Assembly (NCBI GenBank): GCA_022737715.1 | Contig: JAIITD010000120.1 | Span: 1 to 5,170 of the forward strand | Reading direction: 5' to 3' | Origin: Veillonella sp. | GTDB taxonomy: Bacteria; Bacillota; Negativicutes; Veillonellales; Veillonellaceae | DNA: 5,170 nt | Shown here: positions 1 through 5,170 of the stretch, in pieces | Layout of the letters: every line of letters starts with the position of its first letter | Numbering within the stretch: position 1 is the stretch's first letter | Notes under the pieces: model-generated | Database searches by the model: none | What the model was told of the DNA's origin: nothing | The model's input: the letters and a program-made list of their open reading frames with translations, nothing else | Made by a program: the position numbers and the translations under genes

Positions 1-26
1 GATTTAATGTAATCATGTACAGCCAT
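1..26 (-). CDS. Start of an unidentified minus-strand gene, cut by the left edge
   Basis: Only the first eight codons plus two bases are visible. They read M-A-V-H-D-Y-I-K from an ATG at 24-26. The start is supported by a perfect AGGAGG ribosome binding site (complement of 33-38) six bases upstream and by a good promoter at 99-127 pointing the same way. The visible residues are too few to name a family. The gene lies downstream of the cobalamin genes on the same strand, but its own promoter and the folded region between them suggest a separate transcription unit. Nothing visible ties it to cobalamin synthesis. Confidence 0.55.
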
Positions 27-98
27 AGTTAACCTCCTGGTTATAGTTATATACATACTTAATGTCTAAGAATATTAGCACCTTGTGCTTATGACTAT

Positions 99-127
99 AT
101 TATACATTTTCGATATAGTTTAAGCAA
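99..127 (-). promoter_or_regulatory. Sigma-70-type promoter for the left-edge gene
   Basis: Read on the minus strand there is a TTGCTT -35 box (complement of 122-127), a 17-base spacer and a perfect TATAAT -10 box (complement of 99-104). Transcription would begin near 92, giving a leader of about 65 bases before the ATG at 26. The leader opens with a short palindrome, AGCAC-AAG-GTGCT (complement of 77-89), which could be a 5'-end stabilising hairpin or an operator half-site pair. That role is speculative. The -35 box directly abuts the folded repeat that starts at 128. Confidence 0.6.
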
Positions 128-268
128 GGACTTTTTCGAAAATTTTCTATTTATTTGTGAATGGGTGGCTACTGTGGCTCCATCGGCCGGGTCTTCCTAT
201 CGGAAGGGCCAAAAGTCGCCACAGTAGCCACCCATTCACAGCACTCTAGGAAATTTTCGGAAAACTCC
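128..268. repeat. Long inverted repeat enclosing a hairpin core (module A)
   Basis: The arms 156-178 and 218-240 are perfect 23-base inverted complements separated by 39 bases. The pairing continues imperfectly into the flanks: 19 of the outermost 22 positions (128-149 against 247-268) still match, with a six-base unpaired patch between. The centre folds again: TTCC 194-197 with GGAA 202-205, GGTC 190-193 with GGCC 207-210 (G206 bulged), and CGGC 184-187 with GTCG 215-218. The AT-rich outer flanks contain the palindromes GAAAATTTTC and TTTTCGAAAA. No protein-coding frame was recognised. No T-run follows the stem on either strand, so it is not a standard intrinsic terminator. It could be a palindromic intergenic repeat, a remnant MITE or a structured RNA. 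Confidence 0.8.
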
Positions 269-270
269 AC

Positions 271-335
271 GGTAAGAGGGAAACACCGACCAGGTCTGTC
301 CCTTCGGGACAGGGCCAAAGTCGCCCCCATCCATC
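271..335. repeat. Second, shorter copy of the folded unit (module B)
   Basis: This segment shares the core of module A. CGACCAGGTC (287-296) matches CGGCCGGGTC (184-193) at eight of ten positions. GGGCCAAAGTCGCC (312-325) matches 206-220 except for one missing A. Both fold the same way: here TGTCCC 297-302 pairs with GGGACA 306-311, GGTC 293-296 with GGCC 313-316 (G312 bulged), and CGAC 287-290 with GTCG 320-323. The apical stem differs completely in sequence but still pairs. The outer stem is reduced to roughly GGG 278-280 with CCC in 326-328. Module B therefore looks like a diverged direct copy of module A lacking the long outer arms. Which strand, if either, is functional cannot be told. 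Confidence 0.7.
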
Positions 336-337
336 TG

Positions 338-363
338 TAGGTCATTGGCTTCGCCTCGACCTA
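338..363 (-). other. Small hairpin immediately after the cobO stop codon
   Basis: TAGGTC (338-343) and GACCTA (358-363) are perfect inverted complements, with an inner GGC/GCC pair (347-349 and 353-355). It begins at the base next to the cobO stop codon and would form at the 3' end of the cobO message. No T-run follows on the minus strand, so it is not a classical intrinsic terminator. It may mark or protect the mRNA end, or belong to the repeat region beyond it. Confidence 0.45.
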
Positions 364-906
364 TTAAAACTCAATTCCTTTTGCGGCTTTTATGCCTTTT
401 TCGTAAGCGTGTTTTACTACCTTCATTTCGGTCACTGTATCAGCGATGTCGATGATTTCAGGTTTTGCATAGCGGCCTGTTAGGATGACATGTAATCGCT
501 CTGGTTTGTGTTTAAGCATGTGTACGACGGAGTTCACATCGATGAGTTCATAGTTAATGGCATTGTTGATTTCGTCCATAACAATGAGATCCCATTTGTC
601 GGAGTTGACTTCTTCTACTAGTGTTTTCCATGCTTCTTGGGCTGCTGCTTTGTGTTTTTCTAGTTCTTCTACAGTTACCTTATCTCGATTATAGTAGATA
701 AATCCTTTGCCCATAGATTTGATGGTAACCGCATCACCCAGTTTTTTAAGGCCTTCTAGTTCACCGTAGCCATGGCCACTTTTAATGAATTGTAGAATCA
801 AAACTTTTAAGCCTTGTCCTACAGCGCGTAAAATGACACCTAAAGCGGCTGTTGTCTTTCCTTTACCATTGCCTGTATTGACGAGAATTAAACCACGTTC
901 GCTCAT
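364..906 (-). CDS. cobO: Corrinoid adenosyltransferase (CobO/BtuR/CobA type)
   Basis: The 180-residue product transfers the 5'-deoxyadenosyl group of ATP to the reduced cobalt of corrinoids such as cob(I)yrinic acid a,c-diamide, in the cytoplasm. Near the N-terminus is the family's unusual P-loop, GNGKGKTT at residues 12-19. It is followed by LILQFIKSGHGYGE (36-49, corresponding to the family's QFIKG segment), MGKGF at 65-69, the Walker B-like segment WDLIVMDEINNAI (105-117, with D111 and E112), LTGR at 142-145, and the C-terminal TEMK...AKGIEF signature. Length is normal, perhaps slightly short at the N-terminus. The ATG at 904-906 has AGGAG seven bases upstream. It is the last gene of the cobalamin cluster, 82 bases after cbiA with no terminator between, so co-transcription is likely. 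The order cbiA then cobO matches consecutive chemical steps. Unrelated PduO- and EutT-type adenosyltransferases are excluded by the P-loop. Confidence 0.95.
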   Translation of the reverse strand: MSERGLILVNTGNGKGKTTAALGVILRAVGQGLKVLILQFIKSGHGYGELEGLKKLGDAVTIKSMGKGFIYYNRDKVTVEELEKHKAAAQEAWKTLVEEVNSDKWDLIVMDEINNAINYELIDVNSVVHMLKHKPERLHVILTGRYAKPEIIDIADTVTEMKVVKHAYEKGIKAAKGIEF

Positions 907-988
907 TTTTATACTCCTATTATTTATGTCACACTATGTAGGGCTGCATCTATTGTTAATATGAAGATTTAATACTAATATAATAGAT

Positions 989-2362
989 TTATTTAGTATG
1001 ACCAAAGGCTTCGCACATGTCTACAAAATGCTTGGCCCCTTCAAGAGAACCTGCAAAGTTAAGGTGTAGATAAGATGCCAACACATTATCTGTGGCATAT
1101 CCTCCATCATAGGACTGAGGTTTGCGGCCCCCTTCTAGGTGAAAGGCCCATGGAAATTCTTCAATGGTTGGTTCCATGGTGGAGAAATGGAATTCATGAC
1201 CATGCAAAGCTGTTCCTGTATTGCCAAGTAATGTGTTGCGTTTAGCTGTTGCTGTTACATAGCCTACCTTTTGCAGTTTTTGTTGCATTACGCAATTGGC
1301 AGGCACAACACCAACCGTATCAAACACATGTCCATCAAAGTCGTGAATGTGTTCACATAGGTACATAAGACCTCCACATTCAGCATAGATAGGCATATGA
1401 CGTTGATTGGCTTTAAGGATTGATTCCTTCATAGCCGTATTTTCGGATAACGCTTGCAAGAACATTTCAGGGAAACCACCGCCAAATACGAGGCCATCTA
1501 CATCAGGAATAGCACTATCTTTTAATGGGCTAAAGTAAACTAGTTCAGCGCCTTGAGCTTCAAGAGCAGATAAGCTTGCTGGATAGTAGAACGAAAAGGC
1601 TTCATCATAAGCAACGCCAATTTTTGTTCGTTTTGTAACACCCTTGGTTGCATCAATCGGTGCAGGCATAGGTGCGGCACTAGCCGCTACCTTATAAAGT
1701 GCCTCTAAATCCACCATAGATTCTACAGCATGCTGAATTGTAGCAATAGCCTCTGTAGGATCGATTTCTGTAACCGGTGTCAAACCGAGATGGCGTTCAG
1801 GAGAATGCATACGATCATCACGACGTATAGCCCCAATAACAGGAACACCAATTTTTTCCATACCTTCACGAACCATGCGTTCATGGTTATCGGAACCTAA
1901 ACGATTTAAAATGACGCCTTTAAAGTCCACATCCTTATCATAATCTCTAAAGCCCATGGCAATAGCCGCTGCGCTTTCACCCATGGCTTTACAATCGATA
2001 ACGAGCACAACGGGAGCACCTAGTTGCTTAGCAATTTGAGCCGTACTACTCACGCCCTCACGGCCACCATCATAGAGCCCCATAACGCCTTCAATAATGG
2101 CTAGGTCTGCATCACCCGCCATGGACGCAAAAAATGATGGCAATGTATCCGGTGGAACTAACCAAGAATCTAAATTGTAACTTTCGCGGCCCGATGCAAT
2201 TTTATGAAAGCCCGGATCAATATAATCCGGGCCTACTTTAAAGGATTGCACCCCATGGCCACTTGCTCGATACGCTGCGAGAAGGCCCGCAACAATAGTC
2301 GTTTTACCGACACCGGAATTGGTACCAGCTATAACAACACGTGGAATGGGTACAGTATTCAT
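989..2362 (-). CDS. cbiA: Cobyrinate a,c-diamide synthase
   Basis: The 457-residue product converts the a and c acetate side chains of cobyrinate to amides, using ATP and ammonia from glutamine. The N-terminal synthetase domain opens with GTNSGVGKTT (residues 13-22), then KVGPDYIDPGFH (42-53, with D46 and D49), NLDSW (63-67) and EGVMGLYDGG (91-100). The C-terminal class I glutaminase-like domain contains FGGGFPEMF, the nucleophile loop YAECGGLMYL with Cys329, HGHEFHF, and SYLHLNF with the presumed catalytic His433. Both domains are complete and length is typical. The ATG at 2360-2362 has GAGG eight bases upstream. It sits 71 bases after cbiL, with no terminator seen between. The related aerobic CobB (hydrogenobyrinate a,c-diamide synthase) shares this architecture; CbiA is preferred because CbiK and CbiL neighbours indicate the cobalt-early route. 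Confidence 0.95.
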   Translation of the reverse strand: MNTVPIPRVVIAGTNSGVGKTTIVAGLLAAYRASGHGVQSFKVGPDYIDPGFHKIASGRESYNLDSWLVPPDTLPSFFASMAGDADLAIIEGVMGLYDGGREGVSSTAQIAKQLGAPVVLVIDCKAMGESAAAIAMGFRDYDKDVDFKGVILNRLGSDNHERMVREGMEKIGVPVIGAIRRDDRMHSPERHLGLTPVTEIDPTEAIATIQHAVESMVDLEALYKVAASAAPMPAPIDATKGVTKRTKIGVAYDEAFSFYYPASLSALEAQGAELVYFSPLKDSAIPDVDGLVFGGGFPEMFLQALSENTAMKESILKANQRHMPIYAECGGLMYLCEHIHDFDGHVFDTVGVVPANCVMQQKLQKVGYVTATAKRNTLLGNTGTALHGHEFHFSTMEPTIEEFPWAFHLEGGRKPQSYDGGYATDNVLASYLHLNFAGSLEGAKHFVDMCEAFGHTK

Positions 2363-2433
2363 ATGTATTACCTCTTATTACTACTATCTATAAGGCTTTC
2401 ACCATAGCCATAGAGATATCAGAGTATAGTCAA

Positions 2434-3141
2434 TTAACGATCTTTACGTTTTGCCAAAATTGTGGACAAGTAATTCAATTTCTTGTCTTTAGGCATGTTA
2501 TCAAGACCTACGAAAACTTGTTCATCAGGCAAGCCAACGCGAGAAATCATAACCGCATCGTCAGCCATATTGTGTTTCAACAATACTTCTTGCACTTCAT
2601 CAAAGTTTTTATACACCTTCATGATAACTGCATCATCAGCTACAGCCATAACAGCATCAATTTTTTCCTTAGGTGCAGTAGCTGGAACGATAGCCAATAC
2701 TTCTTCTTTTTCTACGATTGGATAGCCAAGATGGGAACCAATAGCACAGAATGCAGTGATACCAGGAATTGTTTCGATTTCAAAGCCTGTATTTTCAATC
2801 AAACGATATACATACATATATGTACTATAGAACATTGGATCGCCAAGTGTTAAGAAAACAACATTTTTACCTTGCTCTAAATACGATACGATAACGCGCT
2901 TAGCTTCTTCCCAACCTTCTTGTTGTGTCGCATCATCGAGTACCATTGGGAATACAACTGGTACAATTTCAGTATGTTCTTGAATATATGGTTTCGCAAT
3001 ATTAAGGGCTACAGAACCATCTTTCTTCTCTGTTTTAGGTGTAATGATAACGTCCGCTTCGCCTACGATACGCGCAGCTTTCACAGTCATTAATTCAGAG
3101 TCTCCAGGACCAACACCTATGCCATATAATTTACCTTTCAT
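2434..3141 (-). CDS. cbiL: Cobalt-factor II / precorrin-2 C20-methyltransferase
   Basis: The 235-residue product is a SAM-dependent tetrapyrrole methylase, expected to methylate C20 of the cobalt-containing tetrapyrrole made from CbiK's product. Evidence is the N-terminal GIGVGPGD followed by LMTVKA (residues 7-22), the SAM-binding loop FLTLGDPMFYSTY (96-108), and the PGITAF segment (126-131). The P-G-D-P-M-F-Y-S-T-Y arrangement fits the C20 subgroup better than CbiF, CbiH or CbiE. Length is normal for the subgroup. The ATG at 3139-3141 has AGGAG seven bases upstream. The gene lies 93 bases after cbiK and 71 bases before cbiA, and probably has its own promoter at 3184-3212. The aerobic equivalent CobI uses metal-free precorrin-2; the adjacent cobaltochelatase argues for the cobalt-bound substrate here. 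Confidence 0.92.
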   Translation of the reverse strand: MKGKLYGIGVGPGDSELMTVKAARIVGEADVIITPKTEKKDGSVALNIAKPYIQEHTEIVPVVFPMVLDDATQQEGWEEAKRVIVSYLEQGKNVVFLTLGDPMFYSTYMYVYRLIENTGFEIETIPGITAFCAIGSHLGYPIVEKEEVLAIVPATAPKEKIDAVMAVADDAVIMKVYKNFDEVQEVLLKHNMADDAVMISRVGLPDEQVFVGLDNMPKDKKLNYLSTILAKRKDR

Positions 3142-3183
3142 GATGATTCTCCTATTCTATATTTCAATATGATTAACATTAAT

Positions 3184-3212
3184 ATTATACCTAATTAATT
3201 AAATATATTCAA
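3184..3212 (-). promoter_or_regulatory. Candidate internal promoter before cbiL
   Basis: On the minus strand there is TTGAAT (complement of 3207-3212), 17 bases, then a perfect TATAAT (complement of 3184-3189). Initiation near 3177 would give a leader of about 36 bases carrying the AGGAG of cbiL. The spacer is very AT-rich, which raises the chance of a fortuitous match. If real, cbiL-cbiA-cobO can be transcribed apart from cbiK. Confidence 0.5.
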
Positions 3213-3234
3213 AATTTTTTGTGAAAGCCGATGC

Positions 3235-4089
3235 TTATTTCACATTTGGAATCACCGGTCTATGACTGCTACGTTTACCATATATATCATCGATACAATC
3301 TTGAATATGTTGGCAATAGATATCTTGAATTTCTGTATATTCACCGAGGGCATGACGCATTTCTTCTACTTCATAACCGGCCTCTTTCAATACATTGACT
3401 ACACTATCCTCTTCATCACCAAATAAATCATTCAGTGCATGATCGCCAAGTACAAGAAGCAACGGATGTACATAAATCTTATTAGGTTTCTTGCCATCAA
3501 GCCATTCCCACGGCACTGCTACATCCTCTACATATGGAGCATTTTCTAAAGTAGCTACGCGAACATGACCAAGACCACTGCGAATCAATTGGTATTGCAA
3601 GTAACCATACGCAGAATTACCAGAGCCTAAACCACCATGACCAACTAATAATAAACCATCTTCATCGCTGACGGATAATGATGCAACAAATGTGTCGATC
3701 AAAATTTGATAATCGTTTGGGTGTTCTTCTTGGCCCATATAATATACCAATGGTCTGCCAACACGCAATGTATTAAGTTCGTGTGCCCGTTCATGATTCA
3801 AAATATTATGTTTCAACTTATCAAACTCTTCACCACCAGTGAAGTGTAATGGTTGTACATAAATATCTGTATATCCTTCACCAATAAGAGCATCTAACGC
3901 GCCTTGTTCTGTAGGAATTTCAATACCACGGTCGCGCAAACGTTTTACAATGATACGCGATGAAAAGGCTAAGCGTACTTCATAATCTGAATATGTCTCT
4001 TTAATACGATTTACAACGGCATCAATTTGATGTTCACGAGCGGAATCAACTGTTGAGCCAAAGGCCACTACTAATATAGCTTGTTTCAT
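3235..4089 (-). CDS. cbiK: Sirohydrochlorin cobaltochelatase
   Basis: The 284-residue product inserts Co2+ into sirohydrochlorin, the entry step of the anaerobic cobalamin pathway. The N-terminal AILVVAFGST aligns with the start of Salmonella CbiK. Residues matching the Salmonella metal-site residues Glu89, His145 and His207 are all present: E88 in LHFTGGEEFD (81-90), H151 in VGHG (149-152) and H217 in GDHALND (215-221). E182 in ATLENAP corresponds to another conserved acidic position. The C-terminus has the family's LGE...Q...H stretch (248-261), then a polar tail with KRSSHR. No signal peptide is visible, so it is probably cytoplasmic. The ATG at 4087-4089 has AAGGAG six bases upstream. A terminator upstream at 4213-4245 makes it the probable first gene of the unit. 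A closely related iron chelatase role (siroheme) cannot be excluded. Confidence 0.93.
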   Translation of the reverse strand: MKQAILVVAFGSTVDSAREHQIDAVVNRIKETYSDYEVRLAFSSRIIVKRLRDRGIEIPTEQGALDALIGEGYTDIYVQPLHFTGGEEFDKLKHNILNHERAHELNTLRVGRPLVYYMGQEEHPNDYQILIDTFVASLSVSDEDGLLLVGHGGLGSGNSAYGYLQYQLIRSGLGHVRVATLENAPYVEDVAVPWEWLDGKKPNKIYVHPLLLVLGDHALNDLFGDEEDSVVNVLKEAGYEVEEMRHALGEYTEIQDIYCQHIQDCIDDIYGKRSSHRPVIPNVK

Positions 4090-4122
4090 AACGGTCTCCT
4101 TATCAAATATAATTCATTATTC

Positions 4123-4131
4123 ATCATACCA
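4123..4131 (-). promoter_or_regulatory. Candidate extended -10 promoter for cbiK
   Basis: The minus strand reads TGGTATGAT (complement of 4123-4131), an extended -10 element of the TGnTATnAT kind. It has no convincing -35 box. It lies in the 208-base gap between the terminator and cbiK, where a promoter is expected. A leader of about 25-30 bases would follow, containing AAGGAG. No riboswitch-like structure was found in the gap. Confidence 0.35.
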
Positions 4132-4212
4132 CACGCATTACTATAGTTGGATACCATACCCCGTATAAAGATTGTATTATAATTAACTTTCATACCCTTA
4201 TAGATGCATAGC

Positions 4213-4245
4213 AAAAAGCATCCGCCATAAAGGTGGATGCTTTTT
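4213..4245 (-). terminator. Rho-independent terminator after the cbiK paralogue
   Basis: AAAAAGCATCC (4213-4223) and GGATGCTTTTT (4235-4245) are perfect 11-base inverted complements. Two further C-G pairs lie inside (4225-4226 with 4232-4233), around a five-base loop. A-tract and T-tract flank the stem symmetrically, so it could act in both directions. On the minus strand it lies about 50 bases after the stop codon of the 4298-5170 gene and ahead of cbiK, separating the two chelatase genes. Outside this hairpin and the candidate promoter, I see nothing else in 4090-4297. Confidence 0.85.
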
Positions 4246-4297
4246 GAAGATAGTGTGTATTTATGAGAGAGTTTATATACAACCTTACCAGAAGCAA

Positions 4298-5170
4298 TTA
4301 GGAAATCATTCCTTGTGCTTCTATGCGAGAAGGTCGGATAACAGTTTGATATGATTCGCGTTGAGAGCTACGTTTTCTGTCGGACATACGAATCGCTTGA
4401 CCTAAATGTTTCAAGAATAAATCTTGTACATATGGGTTTTCACCAAGGCCTTCATTCCAGATATCTACGTTGTACCCTTGTTCTGTCAAGAGTGCATAAA
4501 TAGAATCGGAACGGTCACCGCCAAGATAATCCATTAAATGCGTGGAACCAATCAAAGCCAATGGTACAACGAGTACATCTTTATGACCCATTCTATCTAC
4601 CATGGTTAAGGCTTGCTTAAATGTAGGGAAACCATTTGTAGTAAATACTGCTACATTAGGAGCCGAGCCATACATGGCTTTCAATTGTAATGTAGAGAAT
4701 TCCAATTGATTTTGACCATTTGCCATCAATAAAACGGATTTATTAAGAGATTTAGTGTTTATATGACGCATGATTCCTTCAAGAGTTGCTTCATAATCAT
4801 CAGCGTAATTTTTAACACCTAATGATGTTAACAACGGTTTGCCGATATTAACTTGAGAGAAATTATATTCACTGCTATGTAAGAACTTAAGCGCTTGCTT
4901 ACGCATTTGTTGATAGCATTGATCCGCTACGAGAGTAATCGGTTGAATATATACCTCATCAATTCCCTTGCGACTAAATTCTTGCATGACGTCGGTGAAA
5001 GAAGCAATCGTATCATCATATTTTTCATTCCACTTTTCCACTAATGCATCAGACAAAAATACACGTCGTACCTCTACATCTTTGTATAAGGAACGAACTT
5101 TAGACTCTATAGTGCCAATGGATGTTTCCACCGCTTCTTTATAAATTGATCCAAAGGATGCAATGATTAT
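4298..5170 (-). CDS. Divergent CbiK-family protein lacking the metal ligands; 5' end beyond the right edge
   Basis: The frame stays open to the window edge, giving 290 visible residues. The GTG at 5129-5131 is not the start: thirteen more in-frame codons upstream (I-I-I-A-S-F-G-S-I...) align with residues 5 onward of the neighbouring CbiK, so probably only a few codons, or a signal peptide, are missing. Fold-level family marks remain: the N-terminal ASFGS, VYIQP, VVPLALIG and GLGENPYVQDLFLKHLGQAI near the C-terminus, close to Salmonella CbiK's GLGENP segment. The metal-site positions are changed: the Glu in GEE is Cys in DQCY, the His of GHG is Asn in ANG (4718-4720), the Glu of TLEN is Asn, and the His of GDHA is Thr (4541-4543) with a His one residue later. 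The codons form a clean, long frame, so it is not an obvious pseudogene. Sirohydrochlorin chelation is doubtful. A non-catalytic partner, carrier or altered-specificity role is conceivable but unsupported. Confidence 0.85.
   Translation of the reverse strand: MIIASFGSIYKEAVETSIGTIESKVRSLYKDVEVRRVFLSDALVEKWNEKYDDTIASFTDVMQEFSRKGIDEVYIQPITLVADQCYQQMRKQALKFLHSSEYNFSQVNIGKPLLTSLGVKNYADDYEATLEGIMRHINTKSLNKSVLLMANGQNQLEFSTLQLKAMYGSAPNVAVFTTNGFPTFKQALTMVDRMGHKDVLVVPLALIGSTHLMDYLGGDRSDSIYALLTEQGYNVDIWNEGLGENPYVQDLFLKHLGQAIRMSDRKRSSQRESYQTVIRPSRIEAQGMIS

Noticed and set aside
128..268. Intrinsic terminator for cobO
   Set aside because: The stem is strong, but neither strand has a T-run directly after it.
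128..337. CRISPR array, or a cobalamin, fluoride or glycine riboswitch
   Set aside because: Only two diverged, palindromic units are present with no regular spacers. None of the conserved core sequences I know for those riboswitches was recognised.
2363..2433. Promoter before cbiA based on TTGACT (complement of 2428-2433)
   Set aside because: No -10 box lies at an acceptable distance: the 17-base position reads TGGCTA, and the nearest TATGGT is about 21 bases away.
2204..2725. Two further short plus-strand frames (2204-2407 and 2483-2725)
   Set aside because: Both fall within or across the strongly supported cbiA and cbiL on the other strand and show no domain, so they are shadows of those genes.
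2341..2853. Long open frame on the plus strand
   Set aside because: It lies antisense to cbiL and the start of cbiA, whose motifs are unmistakable. The translation is rich in Phe, Ile, His and Cys with no recognisable domain, and no ribosome binding site was noted.
4176..4181. TATAAT on the minus strand as the cbiK promoter
   Set aside because: The -10 match is perfect, but the base positions 17 upstream read CTATAA, with no usable -35 box and no extended -10. The TGGTATGAT at 4123-4131 is slightly better supported.
5129..5131. GTG as the start of the divergent cbiK paralogue
   Set aside because: The frame continues upstream to the window edge with residues that align to the N-terminus of the neighbouring CbiK, so the real start is outside the window.

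Overview
This window comes from a low-GC bacterium. The AT-rich spacers, strong AGGAG-type ribosome binding sites and oxygen-independent (cobalt-early) cobalamin genes suit an anaerobic Firmicute. Protein style and gene content suggest a Negativicute such as Veillonella, but that is inference and was not checked by any search. All supported genes read leftward on the minus strand.

Layout in transcription order, right to left. A divergent cbiK-like chelatase gene runs off the right edge (4298-5170) and is followed by an intrinsic terminator (4213-4245). Next comes a complete, normal-looking cbiK (3235-4089), which probably has its own promoter, then cbiL (2434-3141) with a good internal promoter, cbiA (989-2362) and cobO/btuR (364-906). 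Left of cobO is a gene-free stretch (about 128-363) of unusually GC-rich, heavily folded DNA: two related hairpin modules and one small hairpin. Beyond it are a promoter and the first eight codons of another minus-strand gene (1-26).

Together the genes cover separate steps of adenosylcobalamin synthesis. CbiK inserts cobalt into sirohydrochlorin, CbiL methylates C20 of the cobalt-corrinoid intermediate, CbiA amidates the a and c side chains of cobyrinate, and CobO adds the 5'-deoxyadenosyl ligand. The remaining cbi/cob genes are not in view. No cobalamin riboswitch is visible.

Two things deserve a second look. First, the right-hand CbiK paralogue keeps the family scaffold but has lost every metal-binding position that its neighbour retains. 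Second, the 128-337 region holds two diverged copies of one foldable unit, with base changes and length changes that preserve pairing. This is what a structured RNA or a palindromic intergenic repeat family would look like.
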